A stretch of DNA of 64,000 nucleotides from M3007 sp038327555. Lineage in GTDB: Bacteria > Bacteroidota > Bacteroidia > Chitinophagales > Saprospiraceae. Of this stretch, positions 60,862 to 64,000 are shown piece after piece. Every line of letters begins with the position of its first letter. The stretch's first letter is position 1. Below the pieces are notes generated by a model. It was not told the origin of the DNA. It worked only from the letters and a program-made list of their open reading frames with translations, and made no database searches. The position numbers were made by a program, and so were the translations under genes. The stretch is from NCBI GenBank assembly GCA_038327555.1, contig JBBQLD010000001.1, positions 1 to 64,000 on the forward strand. The letters are read 5' to 3'.

Positions 60862-61862
60862 AGCGGATTACCTTAAAAAACAGCCTCCCGATCAAATATT
60901 TTCTATTGGCAAGAATGCCGATAGCATCAATTCTATTTGCTATTTGTTGCCTAGTACCGCCTGTAAATGCCCAAGTGGAACTTAGTGCTGACAGTAATCA
61001 TGTTGAAACCGGGAATCCGCTCGTCTTCCATTTACGCCTCCCGATTACCTTGGGTAAACCGGACACTTTAAATTTTGAGGTTTGGGAAAGTTTCCTGCCA
61101 CAACAAAACATTGTAAATCAAACAGCATGGCAGAAAGACGGTGAGTTTATCAGTAAAACACTCACGGTTCTTTTTTTCGATGCGGATTCAATACTAATCC
61201 CACCGCTGCCCGTCGCACTCCGAAATGGAGATACAATTTATGCTAATCCACTCCAGGTTATCGTGACAGCCACCCCTTCACCTGACGACCTGAACGATAT
61301 GGCTAACATTAAAGAGATCCATCGCGAACCATCGGATTGGACGGATACTTTGCCTGGGGTGTTGGGCGCTTTGCTTGTGTTGGCCATTCTGGGTCTGTTA
61401 TTTTGGCTGGTAAAACGCAAAGCACAAGCCAAAATCCAAAGCCAGAATTTTGAAATTCCCCCACGCGAACTTGCCCTGAAAAAACTGAATGTGCTTACTC
61501 AAAAACAACTGACCGTCCATGGTTTTGTGAAAGAACACTACGCAGAGCTCACCTATATTCTTCGAGAATATTTGGAAAAAAGGTTTAGGATTCCCGCACT
61601 GGAATCCACGACGGAGGAGACGCTTGGGTATTTAAAAAACAGAGACATTGATGATTCGATGACCCAAAAACTCCAAATACTGCTTGAACAAGCTGATTTG
61701 GCCAAATTTGCCAAAATAATCCCGCCAGAATCCTTCCATACGGAGGCTTTGGAGCTTGCGAAAAAAATCATCCTGGAAACAAGCACCGCGATAGAACCCC
61801 AAAACCCACCCCAGCAGCAGTCCTCAAATCCCCAAATCCCCAAATCACCAACCCCCCAATAA
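60858..61862 (+). CDS. BatD-like membrane protein
   Basis: 334 residues. A signal-like segment (SILFAICCLVPPVNAQ) precedes a periplasmic beta-sandwich domain (VELSADSNHVETGNPLVFHLRLP, FISKTLTVLFFDADSILIPPLP), a membrane helix near 168-188 (LGALLVLAILGLLFWLVK), and a cytoplasmic helical part (YAELTYILREYLEKRFRIPALESTTEETLGYL). Much shorter than classic BatD. It starts 4 bases before the DUF58 stop and its stop abuts the BatA start, so translation is coupled. The last 11 residues (NPQIPKSPTPQ) are encoded by the CCAAATCCCC repeat. Confidence 0.72.
   Translation: MKRITLKNSLPIKYFLLARMPIASILFAICCLVPPVNAQVELSADSNHVETGNPLVFHLRLPITLGKPDTLNFEVWESFLPQQNIVNQTAWQKDGEFISKTLTVLFFDADSILIPPLPVALRNGDTIYANPLQVIVTATPSPDDLNDMANIKEIHREPSDWTDTLPGVLGALLVLAILGLLFWLVKRKAQAKIQSQNFEIPPRELALKKLNVLTQKQLTVHGFVKEHYAELTYILREYLEKRFRIPALESTTEETLGYLKNRDIDDSMTQKLQILLEQADLAKFAKIIPPESFHTEALELAKKIILETSTAIEPQNPPQQQSSNPQIPKSPTPQ
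61826..61861 (+). repeat. CCAAATCCCC-family phrases inside the BatD-like 3' end
   Basis: The last codons of the BatD-like gene consist of AAATCCCCAAATCCCCAAAT and ACCAACCCCCCAA, the same phrases that make the intergenic palindromes at 5256-5341 and 14990-15145. The gene reads through the element and stops at its end. Confidence 0.6.
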
Positions 61863-62837
61863 ATGACCCTCGCCGATCCTTTTTGGCTCTTGCTGTTTGT
61901 ACCCCTTGCGTGGCTAATCAGGCGAAGGGACGCAGGTATTTCGCTTCGAATGCCACAGCCAAATAGTCCGATGGAAAACCCCAGTTTTCGCACAAAAATT
62001 CGCAGTAAACTTCCCTGGTTGCGTTGGCTTGCATTGTTTTTGTTGGTTATTGCCTTGGCTCGGCCACAACGTAAATGGGAGGAAGAAAAAATTAAAGCGG
62101 ATGCACTAGACATTGTCTTGAGTATGGATATATCACCGTCTATGCTCAGTAAAGACTTTGAACCGGATAGGCTTACTGTTGCAAAAACCGTTGCAGCGGA
62201 TTTTGTAGCCAAACGCCCGCATGACCGAATCGGTCTCGTTGCATTTTCTGCGGAAGCATTTACGCAGTGCCCGCTCACAACCGATCGCCGCGTGGTACAA
62301 ACATTTATCAACGAACTAACCGTTGGCCGCTTGGATGATGGCACCGCCATAGGAATGGGGCTGGCTACTGCAGTGAATCGGTTAAAAGACAGTCCTTCAC
62401 GAAGTAAAATTGTGGTACTACTCACGGACGGAGAAAATAACGCAGGATATATTGCACCGCTTAAAGCAGCAGAAATAGCCCAGACACTTGGTGTTCGAGT
62501 TTATACGGTTGGAATTGGTACGGAGGGTGTGGTGGTGTCGCCGGCGCAGCGAAACCCGGATGGTTCCTATTCATTTGCGCCTCGGTTTATGAAATTTGAT
62601 ACGCAGTTGTTGGAAGAAATTGCAGCTACTACGGGTGGTAAATTTTACCGGGCCTTTTCAGCGCGAGATTTAGAGGCAATTTATGCAGAAATTGACCGCC
62701 TCGAAAAAACAAAAATCGAGGTAAGTACCGTTCGACGTACCACCGACTATTTCCACTGGTTTATCGGTGCCGCAGTTGTTTTGCTTTTAATAGAAATTTT
62801 GGGCATCTGGGGAATATTTCGCTCCGTAACGCCTTGA
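61863..62837 (+). CDS. vWA-domain BatA-like membrane protein
   Basis: 324 residues. A short N-terminal membrane segment (DPFWLLLFVPLAWLIRRR) and a second helix (LRWLALFLLVIALARP) precede the vWA domain with MIDAS ligands in SMDISPSMLS, DDGTAIGMG and LLTDGENN. A last helix (WFIGAAVVLLLIEILGIWGIF) anchors the C-terminus. The fold matches BatA, proposed to act in aerotolerance and surface-protein assembly with MoxR and DUF58. BatB, BatC and MoxR are missing here. The ATG is directly after the BatD-like stop. Confidence 0.85.
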   Translation: MTLADPFWLLLFVPLAWLIRRRDAGISLRMPQPNSPMENPSFRTKIRSKLPWLRWLALFLLVIALARPQRKWEEEKIKADALDIVLSMDISPSMLSKDFEPDRLTVAKTVAADFVAKRPHDRIGLVAFSAEAFTQCPLTTDRRVVQTFINELTVGRLDDGTAIGMGLATAVNRLKDSPSRSKIVVLLTDGENNAGYIAPLKAAEIAQTLGVRVYTVGIGTEGVVVSPAQRNPDGSYSFAPRFMKFDTQLLEEIAATTGGKFYRAFSARDLEAIYAEIDRLEKTKIEVSTVRRTTDYFHWFIGAAVVLLLIEILGIWGIFRSVTP

Positions 62838-62847
62838 TTTATAAAAC

Positions 62848-62887
62848 AAAAAGTTCCAAGCGATACAATGACCACTTGGAACTTTTT
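62848..62887. terminator. Bidirectional terminator between BatA-like and TPR genes
   Basis: AAAAAGTTCCAAG and CTTGGAACTTTTT pair around a 14-base loop with A/T tracts on both sides. It lies between the stops of the two convergent genes. Confidence 0.85.
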
Positions 62888-62905
62888 ACTTGGAATTTGA
62901 TACGA

Positions 62906-63748
62906 TTAACCTTTCGCCATTTTCTCACATTCCGCTAATAAGAACTCAGCCTTTGGGCGGAAACGAATATTTGGGTCGTTGTCAGAGAAAGAGCGTTGAA
63001 GGAAGAGTTTTAGCTCAATTATTGCCGCAGCGTAGCGTTTTGCGTGGAAGAGACAATCCGCTTTGCGCAAGCGGGCCAACCAGTAAATGGGTTGCACAGC
63101 CAGCGAGCGGTCAATGGTATTCTGAAAATCAAGAATGGCACTATCCCACTCATTTTTCAGCATATTCACCTTGCCACGGCCAAAATAAGGCTCGGGGTTG
63201 TGTGCATAAATCGCAATGCTTTTAGTGAAGTCATACAATGCGTCGTTGTAGTTTTTAAGTTTGTAATTCACATAACCACGACGTTCGTAAGCAAGTGCAT
63301 TGCGCTCATATTTTTCGATGGCATTGGTAAGTGCTTCGGAAGCTTGCTCCATACCGCCTTGCTGCACGAGTTCGCAACCACGCAGGTATTCGGTTACCGC
63401 AACCTTATCGGTTTTGGGCTCAATAAGGTGCTGATCAAGTACTTTACCGCCAGCAACCCACCACGCGCCAACATTGCCTGCGAGGGCATATTGCGCTACT
63501 TCGTAGAGCAATGCAGTAGTACTGCGCCAGCGTTTTTGTGAACTCATTAGTGTTTGCTGAGGCACGGTGAGCGAGTAGCCCTCTTCACTGAAGATTTGCT
63601 CTGCTGTGAACAAGACATCAGATTTGAAGTAGGTATCCACACGGGTATTCCAGTGCTTCAACACCATATCATAGGCTCTTTGTGAACCAAATTCAAGGCG
63701 GCCTCTGAAAACCACCTTTAGCTGTAATGCTTGCTGCTGTAGAGTCAT
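62906..63748 (-). CDS. TPR-containing protein
   Basis: 280 residues, no signal peptide. A helical N-terminal region of about 130 residues is followed by three or more TPR helices (EYLRGCELVQQGGMEQASEALTNAIEKY, ERNALAYERRGYVNYKLKNYNDALYDF, NPEPYFGRGKVNMLKNEWDSAILDF). Such cytoplasmic TPR proteins act as adaptors, and the partner is unknown. Convergent with batA. The 252 bases from 63749 to the window end contain no gene I can support; they include the upstream region of this gene. Confidence 0.8.
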   Translation of the reverse strand: MTLQQQALQLKVVFRGRLEFGSQRAYDMVLKHWNTRVDTYFKSDVLFTAEQIFSEEGYSLTVPQQTLMSSQKRWRSTTALLYEVAQYALAGNVGAWWVAGGKVLDQHLIEPKTDKVAVTEYLRGCELVQQGGMEQASEALTNAIEKYERNALAYERRGYVNYKLKNYNDALYDFTKSIAIYAHNPEPYFGRGKVNMLKNEWDSAILDFQNTIDRSLAVQPIYWLARLRKADCLFHAKRYAAAIIELKLFLQRSFSDNDPNIRFRPKAEFLLAECEKMAKG

Positions 63749-64000
63749 CCTGCTTGCTGTTTTTGCTTATGAATCGTTTTCAATTGGCGGGCTGTATGGA
63801 TAGCTGATTCTCCAAAGGTATTGTGCAAATCTCCACACAAACCAAATTAGCGCAGACTGTGATGTGCTTTTACAAACAGGAGTAAGGGGGCTTACATAAC
63901 CTGTTGAAAAAGGACTAACGCTGCTTTAAACAACACAGTTAAGGTGTGTGTTGTTGCATGCTAAATACACGAAATCGTTGAATTATACCCTACTGATAAG

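Overview
The window is a chromosomal segment of a Bacteroidota bacterium, most likely from the Saprospiria (Saprospiraceae-like). The evidence is a type IX secretion (T9SS) gene group (porW/sprE-like, porU, porV, and an OmpA/PD40 protein), T9SS C-terminal sorting domains, HYR and dockerin-like modules in a giant secreted protein, a GH109-type enzyme, PSP1/RicT with a Cys-rich N-terminus, and promoter boxes of the Bacteroidota type (TAnnTTTG, some with an upstream TTG/TTTG). Shine-Dalgarno sequences are mostly absent, as expected for this phylum. No transposase, prophage, rRNA, tRNA or CRISPR was recognised. The window is mostly ordinary chromosome. Its unusual content is in the non-coding DNA.

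Layout. 1-9.6 kb: an ECF sigma factor cut by the window edge; an exported TPR protein with a PstS-like lipoprotein and a small membrane protein; cysS, pyk and acpP; a class I glutamine amidotransferase; a carboxymuconolactone-decarboxylase-like protein; and a small outer-membrane barrel. 9.7-19.5 kb: an M3 oligopeptidase, a DUF4159 protein, purD, a lipoprotein, a DMT exporter, a pseudo-dihydroorotase without its first metal motif, a GT-C-like membrane protein and a small anti-sigma-like protein. 19.5-31.2 kb: truA, then the T9SS group.

31.2-36.1 kb: two perfect parS-like sites (TGTTCCACGTGGAACA), one at the centre of a 58-bp perfect palindrome; an aldehyde dehydrogenase; an HtrA-like protease; a GH109-type oxidoreductase; then a 689-base gene-free region. 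That region has an AT-rich left part (47 G/C in 180 bases) and a right part with five DnaA-box-like 9-mers. In sampled rows the + strand goes from C-rich to G-rich across it. I interpret this region as the chromosomal replication origin (oriC), with parS about 4.4 kb away.

36.1-49.7 kb: heme A synthase, an alpha/beta hydrolase, a nested palindromic MITE-like element, hemW, a 28-bp tandem repeat array in front of an orphan OmpR-type regulator, yidD, two tiny Lys-rich lipoproteins in tandem, a 1558-residue T9SS cargo protein, a GH57/DUF3536 protein and a Crp/Fnr regulator. 49.7-64 kb: a CBS protein, an aminotransferase, smpB, a subtilase with SH3b domains, trxB, a DNA polymerase III delta-prime subunit, ricT, a rhodanese-like lipoprotein, a partial Bat (aerotolerance-type) operon and a TPR protein.

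Several short repeat families recur between genes: the CCAAATCCCC family at gene 3' ends, AACGGGTAAATAATAACTT palindromes upstream of exported-protein genes, and ACGAAATAAATTTCGT palindromes. They may be transcript-end or regulatory elements. All functional assignments rest on motif recognition by eye. No database search was run.
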